A DNA stretch of 64,000 nt from Plantago major (taxonomy: Eukaryota > Streptophyta > Magnoliopsida > Lamiales > Plantaginaceae): NCBI GenBank assembly GCA_026545765.1, contig CM048840.1, forward strand, positions 15,938,765 through 16,002,764, in the 5' to 3' direction. This document shows positions 62,842 to 64,000 of the stretch, piece after piece. How positions within the stretch are numbered: position 1 is the first letter of the stretch; each line of letters begins with the position of its first letter. The notes beneath the pieces are model-generated. The model saw only the letters and a program-made list of their open reading frames with translations, ran no database searches and had not been told where the DNA came from. The position numbers and the translations under genes are program-made.

Positions 62842-64000
62842 GTATTATTGTCTATCACTTCTGTTCCTTCAATGTTTATTAGATCAAGACTATGCGAGCA
62901 CACAATTTAGAAGAGTATGCATTTGATGGAACTAATTAACTTAAGGCAGTTTTTAAAGTGAAATATTAACTAGGAAATAAGAAATGAAAAATGTCCATTT
63001 GTTGGAACGAACTTCTGCTTAAATGTGTTAACACTATTGCATTGGGTATGGCTTAGATTATTAGATTATGGTTTTGTCAGTCTCTTGGCTGTTCGCCTAA
63101 ATCCATGAAGTGAAATCGAAGGACCCCGTCATATCTTTGGTCGCTTGGTTCATTTTCAGATCTGCTCCTTTGACATTATTCTTTTTCTGTAGACTGTTTT
63201 TTGAAGTTGAAATGAATCTTCCAGTGAGTTATCTAAAGACTTGTGTTGAATCACGTGCTGGATTGAACATGGATATTTTTCTTGGTAGTTGAGTTATTCT
63301 GTTTGGATTAGTTTCCAAATGTAGAATAGTAATATACAATACGCAAGTATTGGGCAGAAATATTGTATCTTTTACTTAGCTTATTGTAAGCCAGTCCAAC
63401 CTTTTTCTAATTGCAACTGACTCTTGTATTTGATGTTGAAGCTACTGTTTTGTTTCCTTGGTCCTTTCTTTTTATTTCCCGAGAGTCACTATTTGTCCTT
63501 TGGTCTTGTGCCACACTCTGAAAAAGCCTCTTATAATTTGCATTTTGAGAATAAAGAAACAGTTCCTGTTGAAAAGGATATTCCAGGGCAAGAGCTGTTC
63601 TATTTTATAGGGTAGTAGACGGTATATTGAATATGTTAACAGTTTGTAATGTTTCACTTGGAGGCCATTTCTGATCTTCTTCTCTTGTTTTTCTTTTACT
63701 TGGATTATTCTTGCTTACACACTGCTCATACATCAAGTACCTATATTATTCTTGCTCTTACACATTGTTGTTTTATTTTATTTTTACTTCTTTTTATTTT
63801 CTTTCGTATGTTTATTTGATTGTAATGTTGTATTGTAGGCTATATGTATTGTTGGTGATATCACAATACTTGAGGCTGTAGCTTAGAAGCAATATTTTTT
63901 TATAGCTGATTACTAAAAAATGTCCAATTGTAATAGCATGTCACCTTCACTTCCTAGGACAGATCTGAATTCAATAATCTGTACTGATATGAGCTTTTTT
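62842..64000 (+). other. eIF4G intron, partial
   Basis: This T-rich sequence after the GT donor at 62842 shows no exon that continues eIF4G. It contains short open frames without resemblance to known proteins. Confidence 0.7.

Overview
This is nuclear DNA from a flowering plant, most likely a eudicot. The genes are intron-rich with GT-AG borders, the leaders are CT-rich, the intergenic DNA is AT-rich, and the families are plant ones: a CC-NB-ARC-LRR resistance gene, CYP76-like and CYP714-like P450s, a TGD4-like lipid-transfer protein, CK2 beta with the plant N-terminal extension, an LSD1-finger metacaspase and plant-type eIF4G. A broken plastid 16S rRNA insert also fits. Nothing here fixes the species.

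Positions 1-29.4 kb are accessory and mosaic. They hold an LTR end (1-462), a 2.26 kb block (461-2723) that recurs at 18867-21870, an LTR-retrotransposon relic on the minus strand (around 3651-5300), and decayed or damaged copies of HGPRT (7.2 kb), a NEPRO-like gene (8.2-10.4 kb, carrying a plastid 16S rRNA insert in an intron) and a TGD4-like gene (11.7-13.4 kb). A broken NLR gene lies at 14.6-18.1 kb. From 18.5 to 25.2 kb come duplicated pieces of the same material: NLR tails, an LRR fragment joined to a P450 5' fragment, and a second TGD4-like 3' part. A CYP714-like relic lies on the minus strand at 27.2-29.4 kb.

Positions 30.7-47.8 kb hold housekeeping genes: two tandem CK2 beta copies (the first decayed, the second nearly perfect), a MORN-repeat gene, and ribosomal protein eL43 on the minus strand. 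CK2 beta copy 2 and the MORN gene keep their family sequence throughout and differ from an open frame mainly by missing single bases. The plastid insert is also rich in single-base losses, many of the form CGG to CG. This leaves open whether much of the left three quarters is decayed or simply contains residual sequencing indels.

Positions 50.1-64 kb read cleanly: a complete type I metacaspase (five exons, 364 codons) and most of an eIF4G gene that runs off the right edge. The genes do not form a pathway. The window's interest lies in its duplication history, small transposons with an empty-site comparison, two candidate upstream ORFs (an ATGTAA overlapping the MORN start, and a 9-codon uORF before eIF4G) and the base-loss pattern. 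I saw no convincing new multi-gene system.
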